NCBI GenBank assembly: GCA_937896505.1
Contig: CALBNP010000097.1
Span: 1 to 41,774 of the forward strand
DNA: 41,774 bases
Direction of reading: 5' to 3'
DNA from: an uncultured Bacteroidales bacterium
GTDB taxonomy: Bacteria > Bacteroidota > Bacteroidia > Bacteroidales > F082
Under the pieces are notes generated by a model. It searched no databases, was not told the origin of the DNA, and worked only from the letters and a program-made list of their open reading frames with translations. This document shows positions 33,682 to 41,683 of the stretch, in pieces. A program made the translations under genes and the position numbers. Each line of letters starts with the position of its first letter. Positions within the stretch are counted from its first letter, which is position 1.

Positions 33682-33975
33682 GTGATAGTAACGGACGATG
33701 TCGAGGAATATTTCGTTGAATTGATGCGGTTTATTGCATCAAATTACACGACAGAATCTGCTATACGATATGCCAAGCGAATCCGTAAGGAAATTGAACC
33801 ATTGTCATATCTTGCACCCATTTTGCCAAAGAGCATTTGCGGATTGCCAAAACTCTATCATCCGGAGGCCAAGACCTTTTTGATCGGAAACAAGAAACTT
33901 ACCGTGATATTCCACATTGACGGCGAATATGTGATTGTGGATAAGATGTTGCCTTCGGCTTTGGTAAAGTTTTGA
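33682..33975 (+). CDS. Orphan RelE/ParE-like toxin
   Basis: 97 residues, starting at GTG 33682 (an in-frame stop is only two codons upstream; ATG 33724 would give a shorter form). The helical N-terminus with 'AIRYAKRIRKEIEPL' and the beta strands 'KTFLIGNKKLTVIFHIDGEYVIVDKML' fit the RelE/ParE fold of mRNA-cleaving or gyrase-targeting toxins. No antitoxin gene is found on either side within 400 bases, so it is an orphan, possibly inactive. The upstream codons contain stops, suggesting the N-terminus may have been shortened. Confidence 0.65.
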   Translation: MIVTDDVEEYFVELMRFIASNYTTESAIRYAKRIRKEIEPLSYLAPILPKSICGLPKLYHPEAKTFLIGNKKLTVIFHIDGEYVIVDKMLPSALVKF

Positions 33976-34382
33976 AAGATAATGGCGAAGAACAGAAAAA
34001 GTGTTGTTTTTAGAAAAATGATTACAGCATTGAAATAATTTGTTTAGTTTTGCAACACTTTAAAAACGAAAACTATGTGATAAAGAAGACATAATAGACA
34101 TAACATATTGAGCTTGACGCCCTTGTTCCCTCATGACAAAGCTGGTAACTTTCATGGAGCGGGAATGGGATGCGGAGGGTTCGCGCTATGGCGTGAATTT
34201 TTCCAAATCTTATTCGCTCCAAAGGTAAAACCAGCACCTGTCATGTGGATAAGGAAATAACATGGAATGGATTTACGCCTTTCTTTATGCCTTCAAGGAA
34301 ACAACGACTTCTTGCTCAAAAGTAATAACGAGCAGGGAAGCCGAAAAGCTTATAGAGTAGGCAAACTTAATAACAAATAATT
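33976..34382. other. Gene-free, possibly decayed stretch
   Basis: 407 bases. A TAGTTTTG box sits at 34045-34052 with no clear gene until 34383, which would leave a 330-base leader. An open frame without an ATG runs about 34087-34256 (...GNFHGAGMGCGGFALWREFF...), ending in TAA, and looks like a remnant. A second short frame, MTKLVTFMEREWDAEGSRYG, is in another phase. I recognise neither. Confidence 0.5.
34045..34052 (+). promoter_or_regulatory. Candidate -7 element upstream of unknown island (TAGTTTTG)
   Basis: Fits TAnnTTTG in an otherwise gene-poor region. The nearest intact gene is 330 bases downstream, so the assignment is uncertain. Confidence 0.35.
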
Positions 34383-34790
34383 ATGGCAGAAGGGATTAAC
34401 ATGGGACGTAAATCACCATGGACAAAAGAACAGTATGAATCAATGTTTAACAAAGTGAACGCCTATTGTAAAATGCTTACAATTCGTGTTACCAAAGAGG
34501 AAGGTGTAAAGATGGGGCAAGAAACATTTGCCGCATATAATATGTTTCAGTACCTACCACTTTATCTCTATATTCATTACCATTATGGGAAATTTGAAGA
34601 TCTTGGAATGAATATGAATGATATTTCAACATACATCATGATGTTTGTACCTAATGCAAAACATTTTGCACAAGGCATGAAAGATGGAATGGAAACAGAT
34701 AATGTTTTTTATTATGACACAGAAAACGAAATTGCACCTGTCTTGATTGATATGTGTGAAGAAATCATATACATAGAAGATAATTTTTAA
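34383..34790 (+). CDS. Hypothetical protein, island gene 1
   Basis: 135 residues, no signal peptide, and no family recognised. Helix-rich with many Met, Tyr and Phe residues (for example 'AAYNMFQYLPLYLYIHYHYG' and 'NDISTYIMMFVPNAKHFAQG'). Codons are visibly more A+T-rich than in neighbouring housekeeping genes, suggesting recent transfer. 12 bases separate it from the next gene, so the two form a likely operon. Confidence 0.6.
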   Translation: MAEGINMGRKSPWTKEQYESMFNKVNAYCKMLTIRVTKEEGVKMGQETFAAYNMFQYLPLYLYIHYHYGKFEDLGMNMNDISTYIMMFVPNAKHFAQGMKDGMETDNVFYYDTENEIAPVLIDMCEEIIYIEDNF

Positions 34791-34802
34791 CCAATCATAC
34801 TG

Positions 34803-35450
34803 ATGAGCCAACAGGATAAAACGGGCGTAACAACTATGAGAATAATAGATATGGCTATGGGTGTGAACTTATCTGCATTTCCAAAATCTCGCACCGCAGA
34901 ACAATTTTCTGAAAAAGCAGATGATTTGTATAATTATTGTTCAAAACATGTGGAAGAAGTATTATCGTTAAGTGATAATGACGGATACCATACAGGCATG
35001 GCGTTCTTTAATATAATATCAAGATTAAATGAATCAGAAAGAGAAGAAAAATATTCATATGATGATAAAAAACTCAAGTTTTCGCTATATTGTTCAGTAA
35101 TCTGTTTATGGAAAGGTATACAGATGGGTACAATGCAATCCTGTATTGCAGCAGATACACTTATTCATACAATAGATAATTATAAAGATAAGTTTTTTGT
35201 CAAGATATTTATGCAGTTAACTGGGTTTTCTCTTGGAGAAATACTTGAGCATGATTCAGAAGACCTTAAAAAAAGAATTGAAACTATCTATAAGCATATT
35301 AAATACTACCTTATCCAAATCACACGAGCAGATGATGCCTTTAAAGATGCAAACATTGAGGCTTGTAAAAAAGGAGAACGATATTTAAATGCGATGTGTG
35401 ATTGTATAAAAGATATATTAAATGCTTATTGTTCAATCGGAATGCTATAA
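34803..35450 (+). CDS. Hypothetical protein, island gene 2
   Basis: 215 residues; family not recognised. Predicted mostly helical and cytosolic, with Lys/Glu-rich stretches ('NESEREEKYSYDDKKLKFS') and a hydrophobic central helix ('LYCSVICLWKGIQMGTMQSC'). No signal peptide or catalytic motif is evident. It is A+T-rich. ATG 34803 is 12 bases after gene 1's stop; the next gene follows within 10 bases or overlaps, depending on start choice. Confidence 0.6.
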   Translation: MSQQDKTGVTTMRIIDMAMGVNLSAFPKSRTAEQFSEKADDLYNYCSKHVEEVLSLSDNDGYHTGMAFFNIISRLNESEREEKYSYDDKKLKFSLYCSVICLWKGIQMGTMQSCIAADTLIHTIDNYKDKFFVKIFMQLTGFSLGEILEHDSEDLKKRIETIYKHIKYYLIQITRADDAFKDANIEACKKGERYLNAMCDCIKDILNAYCSIGML

Positions 35451-35460
35451 TAAAATTTCT

Positions 35461-35784
35461 ATGCAAATCAACACAATAAGCGCAGATTTAGGGTTCGAAA
35501 AAGCCGAACGATATCTTCCAGTAAGATTGTCAACTACCTATTTCGATGAAATAGGTGAATGTATGTGTATAGTTGCTAATCGAGCAGATGGGATGACTAC
35601 GAAAATAATAGAGAATGATGAATCAGAAGTTTTTGTAGCTCCTATGGACCAACAATTATATAATGAAATAAAGTTTAAAGTGCTTAATATGGATTATTGG
35701 ACACCTAACACTTGGTACAATACACTTGATGGTTATGCAGACGGTAAATGGCGGAAAATTCACATGGAATGTGCGATGTTTTAA
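35461..35784 (+). CDS. Hypothetical protein, island gene 3
   Basis: 107 residues from ATG 35461 (an in-frame ATG at 35422 would overlap gene 2 by 29 bases). No family recognised; the sequence is of mixed alpha/beta character with a Trp/Tyr-rich end (MDYWTPNTWYNTLDGYADGK). Size and position after gene 2 are compatible with an immunity-like or accessory partner, but this is only a guess. A+T-rich. Confidence 0.55.
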   Translation: MQINTISADLGFEKAERYLPVRLSTTYFDEIGECMCIVANRADGMTTKIIENDESEVFVAPMDQQLYNEIKFKVLNMDYWTPNTWYNTLDGYADGKWRKIHMECAMF

Positions 35785-35829
35785 AACTAACATATAAACA
35801 TTTATCATACACCAATCTTATTTGAAATC

Positions 35830-36375
35830 ATGAAAAACAAAATTATTATTTGCTTATGCGTCATTGCATTGGCGGGATGCGTCAGCAACAGTTCAAATTC
35901 TAATTCGATAAATAGCGATGTCATAGATACAGTTTCTGTTAATAAAAAAACTGATTGTGCAAAGTGTTCATATAAAGAACCGAGAGAAGAAATAGTGAAT
36001 TTTTTCGGCAAAACGCTGATAATTAATAATTACGCTAATACAATACAGCAAATTGAAACTATTGCCGCCGATGATGAGATGTTGAGAATTGAACATCTTG
36101 AAAATAATAGAGATGTCCTGTATATTGGCGAAATTGGTTTTGGAATAAACATATATAAGGGAGAACTATCTTTGCTGTCAAGTACAACGGCAGAAGACCC
36201 CAAGGTGCAACAACAGGTCGTGGCCTACATGAATAATTTGTATGGTGCGCCAGAGGAATGCGAGCCCTATAATTATCTATGGCGGGTATCTGGTGAAGGT
36301 GGATATTTCACTATAGTCTCTCGTCTGCGACGTCTACATACTGAAGAAGGAGGCACGGTATTGTTTTTTTATTGA
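35830..36375 (+). CDS. Small unrecognised lipoprotein, island gene 4
   Basis: 181 residues. Signal MKNKIIICLCVIALAGC with a perfect ALAGC lipobox (C17), followed by an Asn/Ser-rich tether. The mature part has no motif I recognise. It is co-directional with island genes 1-3 (46-base gap), so it may belong to the same unit. Confidence 0.7.
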   Translation: MKNKIIICLCVIALAGCVSNSSNSNSINSDVIDTVSVNKKTDCAKCSYKEPREEIVNFFGKTLIINNYANTIQQIETIAADDEMLRIEHLENNRDVLYIGEIGFGINIYKGELSLLSSTTAEDPKVQQQVVAYMNNLYGAPEECEPYNYLWRVSGEGGYFTIVSRLRRLHTEEGGTVLFFY

Positions 36376-36670
36376 AATTAACTCTAAAGACTTTACATTC
36401 ATTTTAGCCGCTGACGAACAGTGGTCTTACGGATACTCGAACCTTTGATTTGGATCTCAGCTCCTTCAAACACTTTTGTCGCAATCACTACGCATACTTC
36501 CAAATCGCCTAAGACCAGATGACCTCTTGCTATGGAGTGGTGAAAAGAGCAAAGAAATATCTTGTCGTTAGGCAGCCTCAGGCTGATGCCTATGTTCGTT
36601 TAATGGTAATCCAATATGTAATGCGCCAAATAACCAAATTGATGGAAATATTTCTGACCTAAGTCAGATT
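36376..36670. other. Gene-free stretch with a startless minus-strand frame
   Basis: A 66-codon open frame runs on the minus strand from 36599 to a stop at 36399-36401 (...GDLEVCVVIATKVFEGAEI... ending SIRKTTVRQRLK), without an ATG. Its composition looks protein-like in part, so it may be a gene remnant; no family recognised. No terminator or promoter of note. Confidence 0.4.
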
Positions 36671-37195
36671 TCACTCATACAACTCCACAAACTCATAACT
36701 ATTTCCCGTAGCGTCCAAGAACTTGATGAAGTCTTCGTTGCGGATGACGATGGTGGCCGTGTTGTCGTTAGGATGAAAGCTCAAGCGTGGAGCTTTTTCG
36801 AGGTTCTTGTCCAAGAAAAGGTGAACATGGTTTTCGGTGTCGTTGATGAGGCCGAAAGGCGAGACGCTACCGGGTTGCAGGCCAAGATATTTCTCCATTC
36901 GCGCCTCCGAAGCGAAGGTCAGCTTGCCTTGGCGAAGCCGTTGTTCCAGGTCGTGGATGTCCATTTGGTGCATACATTCAAAGACGACAAGATAATGTCG
37001 ATTGCCTTTGTGATTCCTGAAAAACAGGTTCTTGCAGTGCGTCGAGTCAAACTCTTTCCAGTATTCGATGGCCGCTTCGATGGTCGGAATAGGCGGATGG
37101 AAATAGATGTCGAATTCGATTCCTAAATTATTCAGCGTGTCAACGACTTTCTGCTGCCGCTCACTCAAAGGGTGTTCTATGTTGCTAGATTTCAT
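36671..37195 (-). CDS. proX: YbaK/ProX-type prolyl-tRNA deacylase (aminoacyl-tRNA editing)
   Basis: 174 residues. This is a free-standing relative of the prolyl-tRNA synthetase editing (INS/YbaK) domain, which hydrolyses mischarged Ala-tRNA(Pro) or related products in the cytosol. Visible family blocks: 'FHPPIPTIEAAIEYW' near residue 32, 'KNLFFRNHKGNRHYLVVF' (about 55-72), and 'LGLQPGSVSPFGLINDTENHVHLFLD' (about 104-129). Length and sequence are intact. It lies 100 bases after uvrA in the same direction, with an inverted repeat in the gap. Confidence 0.9.
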   Translation of the reverse strand: MKSSNIEHPLSERQQKVVDTLNNLGIEFDIYFHPPIPTIEAAIEYWKEFDSTHCKNLFFRNHKGNRHYLVVFECMHQMDIHDLEQRLRQGKLTFASEARMEKYLGLQPGSVSPFGLINDTENHVHLFLDKNLEKAPRLSFHPNDNTATIVIRNEDFIKFLDATGNSYEFVELYE

Positions 37196-37232
37196 TTTTC
37201 AATTGTTTCATTTCTGTCAATGACCTGTGAAT

Positions 37233-37284
37233 GTGACTATGACTGTTCTTCAACAAAGTGAAAAGCGGTCATGGTCATAGTCAC
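37233..37284 (-). repeat. Inverted repeat GTGACTATGAC...GTCATAGTCAC between uvrA and proX
   Basis: Exact 11-bp arms at 37233-37243 and 37274-37284, plus extra GGTCATAGT copies. It may form a large hairpin in the uvrA 3' region. TGTTCTTCAAC is also directly repeated at 37244 and 37304. Confidence 0.6.
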
Positions 37285-37295
37285 TGGTCATAGTG

Positions 37296-40100
37296 CTACA
37301 ATTTGTTCTTCAACGCTAGTCCTGTATATGACTTCTTGCACTTCACCAAATCTTCGGGTGTGCCTTCAAAAACGATTTCGCCGCCTTCGTTGCCGCCTTC
37401 CGGACCCAAATCGATGACCCAGTCTGCCGACTTGATGACGTCTTGGTTATGTTCGATGATAATGATGGAATGTCCGTTGGCAATCAGCGCGTTAAACGAG
37501 TCAAGCAACTTGTTCACGTCGTGGAAATGCAAGCCTGTGGTCGGTTCGTCGAAGATGAACAGCGTAGGCTTTTCGACTTGTCCTTTCACGAGGAAATAAG
37601 CCAATTTGACGCGTTGTGCCTCGCCGCCAGAGAGCGAACTCGACGATTGTCCGAGCCTCAGATATCCCAATCCGACGTCTTGCAAAGGCTTGAGGCGCGT
37701 CAAGATGCGTTTCACGATGGAGCTTGCGCTGTCCGACGAGTGCTCAAAGAACTCGATGGCTTCGCTGATGCTCATGTTAAGCAGGTCGGCGATGCTCTTG
37801 CCGTCGTATTTTATTTCAAGCACTTCTTCCTTGAAACGGGTGCCGTGGCAGGCTTCGCAAGGCAGATAGACATCGGCCATGAACTGCATCTCGATTTTGC
37901 AGACGCCTTCGCCTTCGCATTCGTCGCAACGGCCGCCGGGCACGTTGAACGAGAAGAATGCCGGTTTTATGCCGCGCATTTTGGCTAATTTCTGCTCTGC
38001 AAACAAGTTGCGGATTTCGTCGAAAGCCTTCAGATAGGTGGCTGGATTCGACCTTGATGATTTCCCGATGGGGTTCTGGTCAACAAACTCGATGGCTTGT
38101 ATAAGGCTTAGGTCGCCTTCCAAGGCACCGTAACTGCCGCATTTATCGACCGACTCGCCTAATTGTCGTTTCATGGCAGGGAAGAGGATGTCCTTCACCA
38201 AAGTGGATTTGCCCGAGCCGCTCACTCCTGTGATGACGGTGATCATGTTGAGAGGCAGCGCCACCGTGATGTTTTTCAAGTTGTGCTGCGTCGCTCCTTT
38301 TATTAAGATGGTGTTGCCGACTTTGCGCCTTTTGTCGGGAACGGGAATGCTCATTTCTCCGTTTAGATATTTGGCTGTTAGACTGTTGCGACAATTCTTC
38401 AGGTCGTCAATCTGTCCTTCGAAGACCAATTCACCGCCAAATTCACCTGCCAATGGACCGATATCGACAATGTAGTCGGCGCTGCGGATGATTTCTTCGT
38501 CGTGCTCGACCACGATGACAGTGTTTCCGATGTCACGCAATCGCCGCAAAACCTTGATAAGCCTTTCAGTGTCGCGTGGATGCAAACCGATGCTTGGCTC
38601 GTCAAGAATGTAGGTGGAACCGACAAGGCTGCTACCGAGTGAAGTGGCCAGGTTGATGCGTTGCGATTCGCCACCCGACAGTGAGTTGGAGGTACGGTTG
38701 AGGGTGAGATAACCCAATCCGACGTCAAGGAGAAATTCCAAGCGGTTATTGATTTCTGTCAAAAGGCGTGATGCGATTTGTGCATCGGTCGCGTCGAGTT
38801 CAAGGTGGTCAAAGAAAAGCTTCAGTTCGTCCAAAGGCATCTGAACGAGTTCCGTGATGCTTTTCCCGCCCACTTTCACATATTGCGCTTCTTTGCGTAG
38901 GCGAGAGCCGTGACAATCGGGGCAGACCGTCTTGCCGCGATAGCGTGCTTGGATGACGCGGTATTGTATCTTATACGATTGAGTGTCAATATATTTGAAG
39001 AAGTCGTTGATGCCTTGGAAGTATTCGTTTCCGGTCCAAAGAAGTTCTTTCTGTTTCTCAGTGAGTTGGTAGAACGGCTTGAAAATCGGGATGCCGACTT
39101 TACTGGCCACCTTAATCAAGGCATCTTTCCATTCGCTCATCTTCTCGCCGCGCCAGCAGGCGATGGCGTTCTCGTAGATGGATAGTCCTTTGTTGGGCAC
39201 TACGAGGTCAGGGTCGATGCCGACGACATTACCGAAGCCTTGGCATGTGGGGCAAGCACCAAATGGATTGTTGAAGGCGAATAGGTTGGTGGTAGGTGGC
39301 TCAAAACTGATGCCGTCGGCTTCGAAGCGCGACGAAAAATCGGTGGCTGTGCGCTCACTTTCGGTTTCCGAAATCACTTGGCAGAAATCCTTGCCTTCGT
39401 AGAAAGCCGTCTGGACCGAATCGGAGAGGCGCCCCATTTCGTCGGCGACCTTTTCGTTAATGCGGATTCGGTCAATCAACAACTTGACGTTCTTGGGACT
39501 AACCTTGCGTTTTTTCTCCAAGAAGTCTTCAATCTTGATGATTTCGTCATTATAAAGTACGCGGTAGAAGCCTTGCTGCATCATGATGGAGAGGTGCTCG
39601 CTTAAAGTGCGGCCTTCGGGCAATGTTATGGGCGCCACAATATATGCCGTTGCTCCTTGAGGCAAGGCGAGGATGAAGTTCACTACGTCCATCACCTGGT
39701 GCTTCTTTACGATTTTCCCTGAAATGGGGGAGTAGGTCTTGCCAATGCGGGCGTAAAGCAGTTTCAGAAACTCGTAAATCTCTGTGCTTGTGCCCACTGT
39801 GGAGCGTGGATTGTGGGTGCTCACCTTCTGTTCGATGGCGATGGCAGGCGAGAGGCCGGTGATGCTTTCCACGTCGGGTTTGTTCAGTCGGCCCATAAAC
39901 TGCCGCGCGTAGGCACTCAGGCTCTCCACATAACGGCGCTGACCTTCGGCATAAAGTGTGTCGAAAGCCAACGACGACTTGCCCGAACCCGATAGTCCCG
40001 TGATGACAACAAGTTTGTTTTTTGGAATCTGTAAACTGATGTTTTTCAGATTGTTGACATTTGCATTGCGAATGGTGATATACGAAATCTCTTCTTTCAA
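37296..40100 (-). CDS. uvrA: Excinuclease ABC subunit A
   Basis: About 934 residues from TTG 40100. Nucleotide-excision-repair damage sensor; UvrA2 with UvrB scans DNA. Two ABC ATPase halves: first Walker A GLSGSGKSS (about 35-43) and signature 'NSLSGGESQR'; second Walker A 'GVSGSGKST' and signature 'SSLSGGEAQRVKLAY'. Zinc modules 'CPTCQGFGNV', 'CPDCHGSRL' and 'CDECEGEGVC...CEACHG' are present, and 'LDEPSIGLHPRD' and 'FDEPTTGLHFHD' give the Walker B/D-loops. All are intact. The longer frame to TTG 40124 is rejected because that TTG is inside the -7 element (40122-40129); the 40100 start gives an N-terminus (KEEISYITIRNANVNNLKNI) matching other UvrA proteins. Confidence 0.96.
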   Translation of the reverse strand: MKEEISYITIRNANVNNLKNISLQIPKNKLVVITGLSGSGKSSLAFDTLYAEGQRRYVESLSAYARQFMGRLNKPDVESITGLSPAIAIEQKVSTHNPRSTVGTSTEIYEFLKLLYARIGKTYSPISGKIVKKHQVMDVVNFILALPQGATAYIVAPITLPEGRTLSEHLSIMMQQGFYRVLYNDEIIKIEDFLEKKRKVSPKNVKLLIDRIRINEKVADEMGRLSDSVQTAFYEGKDFCQVISETESERTATDFSSRFEADGISFEPPTTNLFAFNNPFGACPTCQGFGNVVGIDPDLVVPNKGLSIYENAIACWRGEKMSEWKDALIKVASKVGIPIFKPFYQLTEKQKELLWTGNEYFQGINDFFKYIDTQSYKIQYRVIQARYRGKTVCPDCHGSRLRKEAQYVKVGGKSITELVQMPLDELKLFFDHLELDATDAQIASRLLTEINNRLEFLLDVGLGYLTLNRTSNSLSGGESQRINLATSLGSSLVGSTYILDEPSIGLHPRDTERLIKVLRRLRDIGNTVIVVEHDEEIIRSADYIVDIGPLAGEFGGELVFEGQIDDLKNCRNSLTAKYLNGEMSIPVPDKRRKVGNTILIKGATQHNLKNITVALPLNMITVITGVSGSGKSTLVKDILFPAMKRQLGESVDKCGSYGALEGDLSLIQAIEFVDQNPIGKSSRSNPATYLKAFDEIRNLFAEQKLAKMRGIKPAFFSFNVPGGRCDECEGEGVCKIEMQFMADVYLPCEACHGTRFKEEVLEIKYDGKSIADLLNMSISEAIEFFEHSSDSASSIVKRILTRLKPLQDVGLGYLRLGQSSSSLSGGEAQRVKLAYFLVKGQVEKPTLFIFDEPTTGLHFHDVNKLLDSFNALIANGHSIIIIEHNQDVIKSADWVIDLGPEGGNEGGEIVFEGTPEDLVKCKKSYTGLALKNKL

Positions 40101-40121
40101 TTTTCCGAAAATTTGAAACTG

Positions 40122-40129
40122 CAAAGGTA
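40122..40129 (-). promoter_or_regulatory. Candidate -7 element for uvrA (TACCTTTG)
   Basis: TACCTTTG on the minus strand, 22 bases before TTG 40100; it decides the uvrA start. Confidence 0.6.
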
Positions 40130-40173
40130 GGAAAAAAACGGGGTTTGGCTTTGATTGAATGAATTTGCTTCAG

Positions 40174-40213
40174 AAAAAAAACAGCCACAACCCTTTGATT
40201 TGGATTGTGGCTG
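40174..40213 (-). terminator. Terminator-like hairpin on minus strand upstream of uvrA
   Basis: Minus-strand reading: CAGCCACAA ... TTGTGGCTG stem (40213-40205 with 40190-40182) followed by eight T (40181-40174). No annotated minus-strand gene lies upstream between 40214 and the sigma-factor gene, so the transcript it ends is unknown (see findings). Confidence 0.75.
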
Positions 40214-40381
40214 GAAACATTTATATGTGATTTCGATGTCGCCGATGGTTAAACGAAACGTTGTGGATGGCATCATCCATCTTGGCCTTCGTGAATTTTT
40301 ATCGAATGGTCTTTGATTCGGATTCCGCATCGAAATTATTGGCGAAAAAATTCCTTTGAACAAAAAAAACTTACGTTTTTA
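40214..40381. other. Non-coding spacer upstream of the sigma factor gene
   Basis: No believable reading frame. It contains a small hairpin GGATG-GCAT-CATCC around 40263-40276 and, on the minus strand, leads into the terminator at 40213-40174. A small RNA is possible. Confidence 0.35.
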
Positions 40382-40411
40382 TTGACAATTGAAAATTAAG
40401 CTCTATATTTG
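40382..40411 (+). promoter_or_regulatory. Promoter for the sigma factor gene
   Basis: TTG (40382-40384), exactly 19 bases, TATATTTG (40404-40411); about 93-base leader to ATG 40504. One of the three best promoters in the window. Confidence 0.7.
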
Positions 40412-40503
40412 CAGCAAATTTCATTACTAACCAAACAGAGACGCTATCGACAGATATTTACCCTAATTAACACGCATTCAGTTGCATAAAAAAGGGGGCC
40501 GTT

Positions 40504-41091
40504 ATGTCCGAAATAGTAAAATCCGACAAGGAATTGGTTGACAGCTATAGAAATGGCGATGTCACGAGTTTTAATTTATTGGTTAGCCGTCATCAGAATC
40601 AAATCTATTCCTACATCATGACGCTTGTGAAAAACAAGCAGTTGGCTGATGATATCTTCCAAGATACCTTCCTGAAAATCATCCAGACCGTCAAGGCTGG
40701 AAAGTATGACGACGACGGTCGTTTCGTGCCCTTCGCCATGCGGATTGCCCACAATCTCGTCATCGACTATTTCCGCAAGGAAACCCGAATCCCGATGGTG
40801 GAATCGACAAGCGAAGACTACAGTTTTGTGGATAATGCACCCGTCACCGACCCGTCAATCGAACAAAGCATGGTGATGGAACAAGTCTATGGCGATCTCC
40901 ATAAGATGATTGAGTATCTGCCTATGGATCAGCGCGAAGTGCTTCGCATGCGCATCTTCGACGACATGAGTTTCAAAGATATTGCCGAGGTCACGAATGT
41001 GAGCATCAACACGGCTTTGGGACGTATGCGCTACGCCATTCTGAACATGCGCAAGATGATTGCCGCCAACGATATGGTGATGTCTTTTTGA
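40504..41091 (+). CDS. RNA polymerase sigma factor, ECF type
   Basis: 195 residues. Region sigma2 is visible as 'LVSRHQNQIYSYIMTLVKNKQLADDIFQDTFLKIIQ' with the -10-recognition segment 'PFAMRIAHNLVIDYFRK', and sigma4 as 'LPMDQREVLRMRIFDDMSFKDIAEVTNVSINTALGRMRYAILNMRK', a helix-turn-helix for -35-type contacts. Together they define an extracytoplasmic-function-like sigma-70 family member. No anti-sigma gene is adjacent, unlike FecI/FecR pairs. It has its own promoter and is followed by a strong terminator. Confidence 0.94.
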   Translation: MSEIVKSDKELVDSYRNGDVTSFNLLVSRHQNQIYSYIMTLVKNKQLADDIFQDTFLKIIQTVKAGKYDDDGRFVPFAMRIAHNLVIDYFRKETRIPMVESTSEDYSFVDNAPVTDPSIEQSMVMEQVYGDLHKMIEYLPMDQREVLRMRIFDDMSFKDIAEVTNVSINTALGRMRYAILNMRKMIAANDMVMSF

Positions 41092-41109
41092 GAATCTGTT
41101 TTGATTTTT

Positions 41110-41160
41110 CAAAAAAGCCTATGTCATACCGACGAAGGAGGGTATCTATAGGCTTTTTTG
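41110..41160 (+). terminator. Terminator after the sigma factor gene
   Basis: CAAAAAAGCCTAT pairs with ATAGGCTTTTTTG (13 bp), with an inner ATACC/GGTAT stem, ending in a T-run. A-rich on the other side, so it can work both ways. Confidence 0.9.
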
Positions 41161-41328
41161 AGGGAAACAAATAACAATAGATTTCTTCCCTGCGGTCGAA
41201 ATGACATTGTTATTTGTTTCGCCTAAATCAAAACAAATTCTGGGTTTCGGGAAAAAATATTTCATGGTGTTGCAATAATCGCGGAAAGACTGCGTTATCA
41301 TGGCAAAGTCAAACAAAACGATTTGCCT

Positions 41329-41529
41329 ATGAATTGTAACACTACTCAGAATCTTACCGAATCCATTTATGACCAAAACCTGTTTGCCGACATCAAGGCA
41401 GCATTCGCAGAAGAAAGCGAAAACCAAAGCCCGAGCGCATCGGTGCTCCAATACATCAAGGCGTTTTCCGCAGCCTTCGAAACGGTCAATACCGGACTGA
41501 TTGGAAGGGTTGATTTGATGAACAACTGA
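41329..41529 (+). CDS. Small hypothetical protein (66 residues)
   Basis: 66 residues from ATG 41329 (TTG 41323 is in frame). Sequence starts MNCNTTQNLTESIYDQNLFA and ends ETVNTGLIGRVDLMNN; it is acidic and probably helical, with no signal peptide or domain recognised. Support for it being real: coding-like composition, a terminator right after its stop, and its own space between terminators. The overlapping minus-strand frame (41146-41451) is rejected. Confidence 0.65.
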   Translation: MNCNTTQNLTESIYDQNLFADIKAAFAEESENQSPSASVLQYIKAFSAAFETVNTGLIGRVDLMNN

Positions 41530-41549
41530 TTTGGATTCAAGGAAATGTG

Positions 41550-41577
41550 AGCCGCTGATTTTCAGCGGCTTTTTTTT
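41550..41577 (+). terminator. Terminator after the 66-residue ORF
   Basis: Perfect 9-bp stem AGCCGCTGA / TCAGCGGCT, 3-base loop, T7 tail. Confidence 0.92.
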
Positions 41578-41604
41578 ATTATTAAAATATATAAGATATA
41601 AACC

Positions 41605-41634
41605 TTGTTTAATAAGAAATAATCAGTAAATTTG
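41605..41634 (+). promoter_or_regulatory. Promoter for the CoA-transferase gene
   Basis: TTG (41605-41607), 19 bases, TAAATTTG (41627-41634), then a 49-base leader to ATG 41684. Confidence 0.7.
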
Positions 41635-41683
41635 CAGACTTCAATGAATAATACAAAATTTAATTATTTAAACATAACAAATT

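Noticed and set aside
40100..40124. TTG 40124 as uvrA start
   Set aside because: It lies within the TACCTTTG -7 element, so it would not be in the transcript; TTG 40100 gives a normal UvrA N-terminus.
40097..40363. 88-codon minus-strand frame upstream of uvrA
   Set aside because: Contains the terminator hairpin and the uvrA promoter, so it is unlikely to be translated.
41146..41451. 101-codon minus-strand frame overlapping the 66-residue ORF
   Set aside because: Starts inside the plus-strand small gene and ends in the terminator; Cys/Phe-rich composition without family similarity.
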